Assembly: GCF_003857035.1 (NCBI RefSeq)
Contig: NZ_QGSY01000124.1
Location: 1 to 37,596, forward strand
Length of the DNA stretch: 37,596 nt
Reading direction: 5' to 3'
Origin: Micromonospora arida
GTDB lineage: Bacteria > Actinomycetota > Actinomycetes > Mycobacteriales > Micromonosporaceae
In this document: piece after piece, positions 1-9,550 of the stretch
Layout: each line of letters begins with the position of its first letter
Position numbering within the stretch: the first letter of the stretch is position 1
The notes under the pieces: generated by a model
Told to the model about the DNA's origin: nothing
Seen by the model: only the letters and a program-made list of their open reading frames with translations
The model's database searches: none
Translations under genes and position numbers: made by a program

Positions 1-781
1 CCACGATGCTGATCCGGATCGCCCGCTGCTGCGCCAGCCGCTGCCGGTCGATCGCCTCGTCCAGCCGCCGCTCGGTGCGCCCGGCGATCCCGTACGCCCG
101 GATCACCGGCGCGCCCACCACGCTCTCGCCGATCGCGCCGAGCAACGTCCCGGTGCGTTGGCGCACCGTCGCGTACGCGCTGCCGAGGCGACGTTGCAGC
201 TGCCGGATGACGAACACCGCCGGCAGGAACGCGGCCAACACGACCAGGGTCAACTGCCAGGAGTACGCCAGCATGACGGCGGTGGTGACCACCAGCTGAC
301 CGAGGTTGACCAGCAGGATCACCCCGCCCCACTGGAGGAACTGGGTGATCTGGTCCACGTCGCTGGTGACCCGCGAGACCAGCGAACCGCGCCGCTCCGA
401 CTGCTGGTGCAACATCGACAGGTCGTGCACGTGGCGGAACGCGCGCGTCCGGACGTTGGCCAGCGCCGTCTCGCTGACCGTGAACAGCCGGCGCATCATC
501 AGGTAGCCACAGATCGTGGTGATCGTCAGGATCGCCGCGGTGATCGCCACCACCGTCCAGACCACGTTCAGATTCAGACCACCGACGAGGCCCCGGTCGA
601 TGCCCTGTTGCACGGCGACCGGCACGGCAACCCGACCGACCATGTAGACCAACGCCAGGGCCAACGTGCCGGCCAGACCGATCCGCAGCTCCGGCGAGAG
701 CGCCAGGCCCCGACGCAGGGTCTGCCAGGTCGTCTCCTGCCGCGCCTCCGGCGTGTCACTCGTTTCCGTAGTCACGCTCAC
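1..781 (-). CDS. ABC exporter half-transporter, N-terminal part (cut by window edge)
   Basis: This is the N-terminal transmembrane part of an ABC exporter; the ATPase domain lies beyond position 1. The reverse-strand reading is open from a GTG at 781 (second in-frame GTG at 775) to the edge. It encodes hydrophobic helices around residues 30-90 and 140-185, plus the intracellular-loop motif SLVSRVTSDVDQI typical of type IV (ABCB-like) exporters. An AGAGGCGG Shine-Dalgarno sits about 7 nt before the 781 GTG, which decides the start. The next gene upstream on the same strand (896-2779) is a full half-transporter with a degenerate ATPase site, so the two probably form a heterodimeric pump. The substrate cannot be read from sequence. 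The gene was probably once coupled to its partner by a GTGA overlap, now interrupted by a tandem repeat (776-901). Confidence 0.9.
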   Translation of the reverse strand, partial: MSVTTETSDTPEARQETTWQTLRRGLALSPELRIGLAGTLALALVYMVGRVAVPVAVQQGIDRGLVGGLNLNVVWTVVAITAAILTITTICGYLMMRRLFTVSETALANVRTRAFRHVHDLSMLHQQSERRGSLVSRVTSDVDQITQFLQWGGVILLVNLGQLVVTTAVMLAYSWQLTLVVLAAFLPAVFVIRQLQRRLGSAYATVRQRTGTLLGAIGESVVGAPVIRAYGIAGRTERRLDEAIDRQRLAQQRAIRISIV

Positions 782-901
782 CGGGCCCGCCTCTCGTTCA
801 CGACTGCGGGGCTCCGCTGCGCTGCACTCCTCGCGCTCACCGGGCCCGCCTCTCGTTCACGACTGCGGGGCTCCGCTGCGCTGCACTCCTCGCGCTCACC
901 G
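776..901 (-). repeat. 59-bp tandem repeat (two copies) at an ABC gene junction
   Basis: Two essentially identical 59-bp units lie end to end between the two ABC genes, followed by a third copy of the boundary motif only. On the minus strand each unit begins with CGGTGAGC, which contains the TGA stop of the upstream gene, and ends in an AGAGGCGG Shine-Dalgarno-like stretch. CGGTGAGC occurs three times at exact 59-bp spacing, and the last copy forms the start of the downstream gene. A diverged copy of the roughly 50-bp core occurs between hisB and the small membrane ORF (15939-16006). The units contain an AGGAG and a repeated GCAGC motif. Confidence 0.9.
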
Positions 902-2779
902 ATCCACCTCGATCTCCAGGCCCGACGGCAGCGGCGCCACGTCGTCGCCGTAGGAACTTTCCTGTGCCCGCTCCACCTCGGCCTGCTCGTAGGCGGTGAC
1001 CAGGTCGACGTAGCCGGGCACGGTGGCCAACAACTCGCTGTGGGTGCCGCGGGCGACCACCCGTCCCTGCTCCACGTAGATGACCTCGTCGGCGAGCGCG
1101 ATGGTGGCCCGGCGGTACGCCACCACCAGGATCGACGCGGCCGGAACTCCCGCCTCCGTGGTCGACGACCGCAGCCCCGCCAGGATGGCCGCCTCCACTC
1201 GAGGATCGACCGCGCTCGTCGCGTCGTCGAGCACCAGCAGGCGCGGTCGGCCGGCCAGCGCGCGGGCCAGGGTGAGCCGCTGCCGCTGACCGCCGGAGAG
1301 CGAGGTGCCCCGCTCGCCGACCATGGTGTCCAGACCATCGGGCAGCGCGGCGACGAACCCGTCCGCCTCGGCCAGCCGCAGCGCCGCCCAGACCACCTCG
1401 TCGTCGACACCGGGCCGGTCGAGGGCGATGTTGGCGCGGACCGTGTCGTCGAAGATGAAGGGCACCTGGGCGACCAGTGCCACCGTGCCGGCCAACGACG
1501 CGGAGGTCAGCTCGCGCACGTCCACGCCGTCCAGGCTCACCGTGCCGGAGTCCGGGTCGACGAGGCGCACCGCCAGCGAGGCGATGGTGGACTTGCCGGC
1601 GCCGGTGGGCCCCACCAGGGCCACCGTCCGACCGGACGGCACCGTGAAGCCGACCTCGCCGAGGACCTGCGCGCCGGGCGGGTGCGCTTCGGCCGGCGGG
1701 TAGGAGTAATGCACGTCGGTGAAGGTGAGGGTGGCCGGGCCGGCGCCGGCCGGGTCGAGCACCCGCTGCCCGTACGGCATCTCGCCGGTGGCGTCGAGCA
1801 CCCGGCGCACCCGGTCCCAGCCGGCGACGCTGCGCGGCAGCTCGGCCAGCACCCAACCGATGGCCCGCACCGGGAAGGCCAGCACGGTGAAGAGGAAGGC
1901 CACACTGACCAGCTCGGTCACGCTGATGGCGCCCTGGCGCAGCCGGAACGCCCCGACCACCAGCACGGCGAGGGTGCCGAGGCTGGGCAGCGTCTCCAGC
2001 AGCGGGTCGAAGATGCCGCGCAGCCGGCCGACCGCGATCAGCGAGTCGCGCAGCTCACCGGCGCGGCCCGCGAACCGGGCGGTCTCCTGGGCCTCGCGGC
2101 CCATCGTCTTGACCACCAGGGCGCCGTCGAAGCTCTCGTGGGCGATGCCGCTGACCTCGGCGCGCAGGCGCTGTGCCCGGGCCTGCCGGGGGGCCATCCG
2201 GCGGGAGTAGACGACGTTGAGGGCGAACAGCGCGGGGAAGACCGCGAGCCCGACCAGGGCGAGCGCCCAGTCGGTGGCGAAGAGCGACACGATCGCGCCG
2301 ATCAGCATCACCAACGTGCCGACGGCGAACGGCAGCGGCGCGATCGGGTACCAGGCCGCCTCCACGTCGGAGTTGGCGTTGGACAGCAGGGTGCCGGTGG
2401 AGTTGCGGTGGTGCCAGGACAGCGGCAGCTCCAGGTACCGACGGGTCACCCTGCGGCGGTAGGAGGCCTGGAGGCGGTACTGCATGTAGCCGGCGCCGAG
2501 CCGACGGCCGAAGATGCCCACGACCCGCAGCACGCTGATCCCGAACAGCGCGGTCGCGGCCAGCACCAGGCTGCCGGCGCCCACCTCGCCGCGTTCGATG
2601 GCCGGAAGCGCCACCTCACCGATGACCGACCCGACGACCCGGGCGCTGACAATGATCATCCCGCCGAAGAGCACGCTGCCGACGACCGCCACCGCGAAGA
2701 TCCGCGGCTGCTCACGGATCGCCTGCCGCAGGACCCCCAGCCCTCGACTGAGAACGTCCCGACTTGTCTTGCTCGCCAC
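896..2779 (-). CDS. ABC exporter half-transporter with degenerate ATPase site
   Basis: Full-length ABC exporter half-transporter of about 627 residues: a six-helix transmembrane domain (roughly residues 25-310) followed by an ATPase domain. Visible motifs are Walker A GPTGAGKST, the signature LSGGQRQR and Walker B LLVLDDATSAVD. Two catalytic positions differ from consensus: the Walker B glutamate is Asp (LDD instead of LDE), and the H-loop histidine is Tyr (VVAYRRAT instead of VVAHR). This pattern is known from the non-catalytic site of heterodimeric exporters and fits pairing with the neighbouring gene. I chose the GTG at 2779 because GGGGGAG lies just upstream; a TTG at 2803 is possible but has no ribosome site. 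A GATAAT-like -10 lies at 2803-2808. Confidence 0.93.
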   Translation of the reverse strand: MASKTSRDVLSRGLGVLRQAIREQPRIFAVAVVGSVLFGGMIIVSARVVGSVIGEVALPAIERGEVGAGSLVLAATALFGISVLRVVGIFGRRLGAGYMQYRLQASYRRRVTRRYLELPLSWHHRNSTGTLLSNANSDVEAAWYPIAPLPFAVGTLVMLIGAIVSLFATDWALALVGLAVFPALFALNVVYSRRMAPRQARAQRLRAEVSGIAHESFDGALVVKTMGREAQETARFAGRAGELRDSLIAVGRLRGIFDPLLETLPSLGTLAVLVVGAFRLRQGAISVTELVSVAFLFTVLAFPVRAIGWVLAELPRSVAGWDRVRRVLDATGEMPYGQRVLDPAGAGPATLTFTDVHYSYPPAEAHPPGAQVLGEVGFTVPSGRTVALVGPTGAGKSTIASLAVRLVDPDSGTVSLDGVDVRELTSASLAGTVALVAQVPFIFDDTVRANIALDRPGVDDEVVWAALRLAEADGFVAALPDGLDTMVGERGTSLSGGQRQRLTLARALAGRPRLLVLDDATSAVDPRVEAAILAGLRSSTTEAGVPAASILVVAYRRATIALADEVIYVEQGRVVARGTHSELLATVPGYVDLVTAYEQAEVERAQESSYGDDVAPLPSGLEIEVDR

Positions 2780-2928
2780 GCTCTCCCCCGCCGTAAGCCG
2801 CAATTATCTCCCTCATCCTTACCGGTCGGGGCCAGTGCCGCCGACCCTGACTGGATATGTCGACCATCACGTACCGGACGGCGGCGCCGATCGGCGTCCG
2901 CTGTCGCGCGGCGACGGGCCACCGGGCC

Positions 2929-2941
2929 TACGATCGGGCCA
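2929..2941 (+). promoter_or_regulatory. Candidate -10 box for a leaderless transcript
   Basis: TACGAT at 2929-2934 is followed by 6 nt and then the ATG at 2941, with no Shine-Dalgarno. This spacing places the transcription start on the start codon. No convincing -35 was found. Confidence 0.5.
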
Positions 2942-3570
2942 TGCCGCGGTACGCCCGAGCCGAGCGCAAGGCGCTGGCCGATCTTCTACTGGCCCTCGGG
3001 CCGGACGCCCCGACCATCAACGAGGGCTGGGCGACCCGTGACCTCGCCGCGCATCTGGTGCTGCGGGAGCGCCGTCCGGACGCGGCGGGCGGGATCGTGC
3101 TGCCGCCGCTGCGCGGCTACGCCGAGCGGGTTCGTCGGCGACTCGCCGCACGGCCCTACCCCGAGCTGGTGGCACAGGTGCGCCGACCGCCGCTGTGGAG
3201 CCCGGTCAGCAACCCGCTGACCGACGAGCTGGCCAACATGATGGAGTTCTTCATCCATCACGAGGACGTCCGGCGGGCCGGCTCCGGGTGGCAGCCGCGC
3301 GATCTGCCCACCGGCATGCAGAGCGCGCTCTGGAAACGCGCGGCTCCGATGGCCCGGCTGGCACTGCGGCGCTTTCCGGCCGACCTCTACGTGCAGGCGC
3401 CCGGCCACGGTGAGGTCTCCCTCGGTCGCGGTGGTGAGCCACTGCGCCTGGTCGGCGCCCCGGCCGAGCTGGTGCTGTTCTTCTCGGGCCGGCAACGGGT
3501 GGCCCGGGTCCAACTGAACGGCTCAGCGGAGGCTGCTCGGCGGCTGCGCGCCGCCAACCTGGGCATGTGA
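2941..3570 (+). CDS. TIGR03085-type DinB-fold metal-binding protein
   Basis: A 209-residue protein resembling the TIGR03085 family, related to the mycothiol-dependent maleylpyruvate isomerase N-terminal (DinB-like) domain. Likely metal ligands are visible: His in DLAAHLVLRE near residue 39 and the His pair in FFIHHEDV near residues 103-104. These match the usual three-histidine layout of the fold. Reaction and substrate are unknown. DinB-fold enzymes in actinobacteria often use mycothiol, so a thiol-transfer or detoxification role is an inference only. The ATG at 2941 was preferred over upstream in-frame starts because a -10-like box lies 6 nt before it. It is divergent from the ABC pair and precedes a terpene synthase. 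Confidence 0.8.
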   Translation: MPRYARAERKALADLLLALGPDAPTINEGWATRDLAAHLVLRERRPDAAGGIVLPPLRGYAERVRRRLAARPYPELVAQVRRPPLWSPVSNPLTDELANMMEFFIHHEDVRRAGSGWQPRDLPTGMQSALWKRAAPMARLALRRFPADLYVQAPGHGEVSLGRGGEPLRLVGAPAELVLFFSGRQRVARVQLNGSAEAARRLRAANLGM

Positions 3571-3602
3571 CCGCCTGTACGTAAACGGCCACGGGACGCC
3601 TG

Positions 3603-3608
3603 TAGAAT
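3603..3608 (+). promoter_or_regulatory. Candidate -10 box upstream of the terpene synthase
   Basis: TAGAAT at 3603-3608 is a good -10 match, with GTAAAC at 3581-3586 in a -35 position (16-bp spacer). The octamer CGCCTGTA occurs twice (3572-3579 and 3597-3604), 25 bp apart, overlapping this region, and could be an operator. Confidence 0.4.
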
Positions 3609-3632
3609 TTCCAGGCCCAACGATAAACGCTG

Positions 3633-4634
3633 ATGCCTCCTCCCGTACGCTTCACCGCGCCGGGCGGCACGGAGTGGGGGCACACTGTGCGGGACTTCGC
3701 GATTTCGGCGCTGCGGGAACCGCCGTTCCCGACGGGGCGCCACGGGGCCACGGATCAGGTGGCGGGTGAGAGCATCGAGTGGGCGCGCACGTTCGGGCTG
3801 GTCGATTCCGGCCAACGTGTGCACCGCCTGGAGCGGGCCGACGCCGCTGGACTGGCCGGCCGCGCCTGCCCGGACGGCTCGGTGGAGGGCCTGCGGCTGC
3901 TCACCGACCTGATCAGCTGGCTCTTCGTGATGGACGACGCCTGCGACGAGGACGGCCTCGGCGCCGACCCGGTCCGACTGGGCCCGGCGATCAGCACCCT
4001 GCTCGACGTGCTGGACCGGTGCGGTGACCCGAACGTCGTACCGCCCGCCGTCGGGCCACTGGGTGACGCGCTGCACGATCTCTGCCGCCGGACCCGACTG
4101 CACGATCACGCTGGACTGCTGCTGCGGTTCGTCAGCCAGATGCGCGAGTACCTGTTGGCGCTGCTCTGGGAGGCGGGCAACCGGGAACGTCGGCGCGTGC
4201 CCGAGGTGGCGGAGTACGTGCAGCTACGCCGGCACATCGGCGGCGTGCACCCCTGCCTCACCCTGACCGACCTGGCGTCGACGCGGCCCTCCGGGCCGGC
4301 CCAGCGCGCCGATCCGGGGCTGGTCGCCCTGGACCTGCTGGCGGTGGACCTGGTCTGCTGGTGCAACGACCTCTTCTCCTACGGCAAGGAGAGCCAGGCC
4401 GACCCGGACGTGCACAACCTGGTCACGGTGCTCGGCCAGGACAGCGACGCGGACGAGGCGGCAGCGCTCCGGAGTGCGGCACATCGGTTCAACCAGGGGC
4501 TGGCGACGTACCTGGACGCGGAGGAGGCGCTGCGCGCCGTCGGCGACGACGGAATCCGCGACGCCCTGGCCGCGCGGCGCAACTGGGTCCGGGCCACCTA
4601 CGACTGGTCAGTGGGGGCTGCCCGGTACGCCTGA
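3633..4634 (+). CDS. Class I terpene synthase (cyclase)
   Basis: Class I terpene cyclase, about 333 residues, the usual size for a single-domain bacterial sesquiterpene or monoterpene synthase. The Asp-rich metal motif DDACDE is at residues 101-106. The second metal motif NDLFSYGKE (N245, S249, E253) matches NDxxSxxxE. An arginine pair about 45 residues upstream (LRRHIGG) fits the pyrophosphate sensor, and the C-terminal RY pair is present. It would ionise a prenyl diphosphate and cyclise the cation; the product cannot be predicted. No prenyltransferase, P450 or methyltransferase is adjacent. The start is uncertain: the ATG at 3633 has no ribosome site, whereas the in-frame GTG at 3687 follows GGAGTGGGGG and would trim 18 residues. 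Confidence 0.9.
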   Translation: MPPPVRFTAPGGTEWGHTVRDFAISALREPPFPTGRHGATDQVAGESIEWARTFGLVDSGQRVHRLERADAAGLAGRACPDGSVEGLRLLTDLISWLFVMDDACDEDGLGADPVRLGPAISTLLDVLDRCGDPNVVPPAVGPLGDALHDLCRRTRLHDHAGLLLRFVSQMREYLLALLWEAGNRERRRVPEVAEYVQLRRHIGGVHPCLTLTDLASTRPSGPAQRADPGLVALDLLAVDLVCWCNDLFSYGKESQADPDVHNLVTVLGQDSDADEAAALRSAAHRFNQGLATYLDAEEALRAVGDDGIRDALAARRNWVRATYDWSVGAARYA

Positions 4635-4729
4635 TCGGCCGTACCGGTTGGTGGGATGGGCCGGCCGGACGATCACCAGGGCTAGCCGATGCACGGCAAC
4701 AGGCAATACTCTTCGGTAACCATCATGAC

Positions 4730-6598
<1,869 letters not shown>

Positions 6599-6607
6599 GC
6601 CGACCGA

Positions 6608-6643
6608 GGGTCCCGTGCCGGCGAGGAAGCCGGCACGGGGCCC
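6608..6643. terminator. Bidirectional GC-rich hairpin terminator
   Basis: A 15-bp stem (left arm 6608-6622, right arm 6629-6643, 6-nt loop GAGGAA) contains one G-T wobble. It fills the gap between convergent genes, ending directly against the ltrA stop codon at 6644-6646. There is no T tract, as is common in actinobacteria. Confidence 0.85.
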
Positions 6644-7996
6644 TCACAGGTGGTGACCCCGCCACCTCGTCTGCTCCTCTTCCGCCGCGAGCTGCTCCTC
6701 CAACGCCATCTGCCGGACCCCGGCCCGGCGCCGGGAGTCGACAACCGTCTGCGCCGCCACCGCCACCGCCGTGGCCAGGGCCAACATGGCCAAGGCGATC
6801 AGCTCGGGTAGCGACCCGGCAACCGGCACCAGCGCAATCAGCAGCAGGATCCCGCCGATCGTGGGCCAACGGGGGGCGCCGAGCATCCGCCGGCCGAGCA
6901 CGATGAGCGCGAGCAGGTAGAGCGCGACCCCACCGTAGAGCGCCAGCAGGTCGAAGCTCGGCAGCGGAACGCCCCAGCTCGGTGTGGTGGGATCGGCGCC
7001 TTCGTGGATCAGCCCCTTGAGCCCGAGCGCGAACAGGATGACACCGGCGATGATCGGCAGGTGCAGGTAGCTGTAGGCGTTGCGGGCCAGGATGGCGCGC
7101 GCGTCCGGGTCGCGGGTGCGGTGCAGGGTCTGTTCCATGCCGAGCGCCAGGGTGTCGAAGTACGCCCACCACATCGCGGCGGCCACCGCGATGCCGAGCA
7201 CCGCAGCGATCAGCACCGGCCAGGTCAGCGGTAGACCGGCGGTTTCGCTGGGACTGAACCCGAGTGCGATGATGGCCTCGCCGAGGGCGATCAGGACGAT
7301 CTGACCGTGCCGCTCCGCCCAGTGCCCGGCGGAGAGCACTGTCCACCCGGTGCCCCGCAGCGCGAGGCCGGCCCCGTACTCCACGCCGAGGGCCGCGAGC
7401 CAGCACAGCAGGCGGGCCACCGACTCGGCTGTTCCGTCGAAGAGCCGCTGCGGCAGCAGCCCGGCGACCACGATGAGGGCCGTGGCCACGACCGCCGGCA
7501 GGGCGAGCAGCTGCCAGCGTCGACGCACGTCGCGGTTCCGGCGGCCGATCCACAGGAAGATCACACTCTCGCTCACCCGGACGAGGAAGTAGCAGGTCGC
7601 GAAGACCAGCGGACCGAACAGCCCACCGGGACGGTCGACGAACGCCTTCGGCAGACTCAGCGCCAGCACGAAGGCGGCGGCGATGGTGACGAAGCCGACC
7701 GCCGGGACGATCCCCTGGTCGGTACGGATCAGGTTGCCCAGCACGGCGAACGCCGACCAGCACCACCAGAGCAGGGCCAGCAGCACCAGGCACTGGACCA
7801 GGCCTTGGGCGGTCGGATTGCCGGCGGTGGCCGTGGTGACGTGCAGGAACGCGAAGACGAAGACCAGGTCGTAGAAGAGTTCGAGCGGGGTCGCCCGCGA
7901 GCCCGGCGCACTGCGGCGAACCCCGCGTGTCCCGCTGTCCTGGCCCACCAGGGGAGTCTGGCAGCCGAGCTGGGGCGAATGATGTATTCCCGGCAT
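6644..7996 (-). CDS. LtrA-family (low temperature requirement) membrane protein
   Basis: A 450-residue integral membrane protein with roughly ten hydrophobic segments. The N-terminal signature ELFYDLVFVFAF and the later GEAIIALG segment are typical of the low-temperature-requirement A family (named from Listeria). Its molecular function is unknown; proposed roles are in membrane or stress physiology. The C-terminus ends in a charged Glu/Arg-rich tail (residues about 425-450). The start is uncertain: the ATG at 7996 lies inside a 7-bp-stem hairpin (7989-8008) that may instead terminate the upstream MocR gene, and no Shine-Dalgarno precedes it. A downstream GTG would remove about 15 poorly conserved residues. 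Confidence 0.85.
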   Translation of the reverse strand: MPGIHHSPQLGCQTPLVGQDSGTRGVRRSAPGSRATPLELFYDLVFVFAFLHVTTATAGNPTAQGLVQCLVLLALLWWCWSAFAVLGNLIRTDQGIVPAVGFVTIAAAFVLALSLPKAFVDRPGGLFGPLVFATCYFLVRVSESVIFLWIGRRNRDVRRRWQLLALPAVVATALIVVAGLLPQRLFDGTAESVARLLCWLAALGVEYGAGLALRGTGWTVLSAGHWAERHGQIVLIALGEAIIALGFSPSETAGLPLTWPVLIAAVLGIAVAAAMWWAYFDTLALGMEQTLHRTRDPDARAILARNAYSYLHLPIIAGVILFALGLKGLIHEGADPTTPSWGVPLPSFDLLALYGGVALYLLALIVLGRRMLGAPRWPTIGGILLLIALVPVAGSLPELIALAMLALATAVAVAAQTVVDSRRRAGVRQMALEEQLAAEEEQTRWRGHHL

Positions 7997-8008
7997 AATG
8001 GTGCCGGG
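7989..8008 (-). terminator. Hairpin after the MocR gene, overlapping the ltrA start
   Basis: Perfect inverted repeat CCCGGCA/TGCCGGG (7989-7995 and 8002-8008) with a 6-nt loop. It lies 27 nt past the stop of the 8036-9490 gene and covers the proposed ltrA ATG. It could be a terminator or a structure that hides the start codon. Confidence 0.5.
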
Positions 8009-8035
8009 CTATGCCGCTGGTGGTTCGGCGCTGAC

Positions 8036-9490
8036 TCAGGCGATGACGGCGGGCTCCCGCCACCGCTGGCGGCCGGCCCGGTCCAGGTCGTAGCGGATCG
8101 CCGCGATCCGCCCGACGGCCTCCACGAGGTCCGCCGCGGGCAGGGTGAAGGGCAGCCGCAGGAAGCGCTCCAGGGTGCCGTCCAGGCCGAACCGGGGGCC
8201 GGGGGCCAGCCGTACGCCGACCTCCTCCGCAGCCCGGGCCAGCGCGCTCGAGACCGGGCCGTCCAACTCGGCCCAGAGCGTCACACCACCCCGTGGCACG
8301 GCGACCCGCCACTCCGGCAGTTGGTGCGCCAGCGCGCCGAGCAGGGCGTCGCGCTGGACGGCCAACTGGACGCGGCGGTCGGTGACGATGGCCTCGGCGT
8401 CGGCGAGCAGGTGCACCGCGACCAGTTGGTCCAGCACCGGGCTGGCCATGTCGACCCCGACCCGCACGGCGGCCAGCCGCTGCACCTGCGGCGCGGACGC
8501 GCGCACCCAGCCGATCCGCAGGCCACCCCAGTAGGGCTTGCTCATCCCGCCGATGCTGACCACCCGGCTGTGCCGGTCGTAGGTGGCGACCGGGGGCGGC
8601 ACCTCGGTGCCGTCCATCGACAGGTCCACGAAGGACTCGTCGATGATCAGATCGGTGCCGACCGCGTGCGCGGCGGCCACCACGCGCTCGCGCAGCGAGG
8701 CGGGCATCAGGTGCCCCGTCGGGTTCTGGAACTCCGGAATCAGGTAGGCCAGCTTGGGCCGGGTCTGTCGGAGAGTGCCCAGCAGCAGGTCGGGCTCCCA
8801 GCCGCCGTCGGCGGCCAGCCCGTGGGTGCTGATCCGGGCCCGCCGGCCGGCCAGCGCGGCGAGGGCGTTGGGGTAGGTCGGGGACTCGACCAGCACGGTG
8901 CCACCCGGGGCCAGGGCGAGCCGCAGCACCAGATCCAGTGCGTGCTGGGTGCCGCTGGTGACCATGATCTGGTCGGCCGAGGTGGGCAGACCCCGGGCGG
9001 TGTACGCGTCGGCCACCGCCTCGCGCAGCTCGATGATGCCGGTCGGGTGGTAACCGGCCCCGCTCAGGTAGCGGGGCAGGTCCTCGGTGGCGGCCCGCGC
9101 GGCTGACAGCAGTTGCGGCGGTGCGGCCAGCGCGGCGACGCCGAGGTCGAGCATCTCCCGGTCGTCCAGCGGGGTCCACAGGCCGGTGCTGGCCACCCGG
9201 TGGTTGCCGGGCAGCATCGTCCAACTGCCGGCGCCCCGACGGCTGGCCAGGTGCCCGGTCTCGCGTAGCTGCCGGTAGGCGGCGGTGACCGTGGTCCGGC
9301 TGATCCGCAGCGCCTCGGCCAGCTCCCGTTCGGCCGGGAGGCGGACGCCCAGCGGCAGCCGGCCGTCGGCGAGCAGCCCGCGCACCGAGCCGGCCAGCGC
9401 GGCGTAGTCGGGGCTGCGGCGGCGGCCCGGCAATGCATGCCACTGCCCGAGCAGACGGGCCAATTGGACGCCGCGTACCTGCCCGGTCAT
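8036..9490 (-). CDS. MocR/PdxR-type GntR-family regulator with aminotransferase domain
   Basis: A 484-residue chimeric regulator. A GntR winged-helix DNA-binding domain (residues about 25-95, with LPAERELAEALRISRTTVTA) is joined to a fold-type I aminotransferase-like domain with PLP-binding lysine K318 in GGMSKPYWGGLRIG and the ESPTYPN and EFQNPTG motifs. Members usually sense PLP or amino acids and regulate a divergent gene, here a YczE-type membrane protein. MocR-YczE pairs are a recognised arrangement. The ATG at 9490 is preceded by AGGAG at good spacing, so the longer open frame upstream is not used. Direct repeats in the divergent gap (9506-9533) are candidate binding sites. Confidence 0.92.
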   Translation of the reverse strand: MTGQVRGVQLARLLGQWHALPGRRRSPDYAALAGSVRGLLADGRLPLGVRLPAERELAEALRISRTTVTAAYRQLRETGHLASRRGAGSWTMLPGNHRVASTGLWTPLDDREMLDLGVAALAAPPQLLSAARAATEDLPRYLSGAGYHPTGIIELREAVADAYTARGLPTSADQIMVTSGTQHALDLVLRLALAPGGTVLVESPTYPNALAALAGRRARISTHGLAADGGWEPDLLLGTLRQTRPKLAYLIPEFQNPTGHLMPASLRERVVAAAHAVGTDLIIDESFVDLSMDGTEVPPPVATYDRHSRVVSIGGMSKPYWGGLRIGWVRASAPQVQRLAAVRVGVDMASPVLDQLVAVHLLADAEAIVTDRRVQLAVQRDALLGALAHQLPEWRVAVPRGGVTLWAELDGPVSSALARAAEEVGVRLAPGPRFGLDGTLERFLRLPFTLPAADLVEAVGRIAAIRYDLDRAGRQRWREPAVIA

Positions 9491-9505
9491 AGCCACTCCT
9501 CGAAT

Positions 9506-9533
9506 ATTGGCTTCTTCCTCGACGAGGATTGGC
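9506..9533. promoter_or_regulatory. Candidate MocR operator (direct repeats) between divergent genes
   Basis: ATTGGC occurs at 9506-9511 and again at 9528-9533, 22 bp apart (about two helical turns), with the palindrome CCTCGACGAGG (9517-9527) between. MocR regulators typically bind direct repeats. The second copy lies just upstream of the yczE -10 box. Confidence 0.5.
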
Positions 9534-9536
9534 ACC

Positions 9537-9550
9537 TAGGGTGGCATGCA
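9537..9550 (+). promoter_or_regulatory. Leaderless -10 box for yczE
   Basis: TAGGGT at 9537-9542 is followed by 7 nt and the ATG at 9550. No Shine-Dalgarno is present, which points to a leaderless transcript. Confidence 0.5.

Noticed and set aside
158..3220. 1020-residue plus-strand open frame
   Set aside because: It is antisense to the ABC genes, rich in Arg/Gln/His/Asp, has no domain signature and crosses the real divergent promoter. It is a GC-bias shadow.
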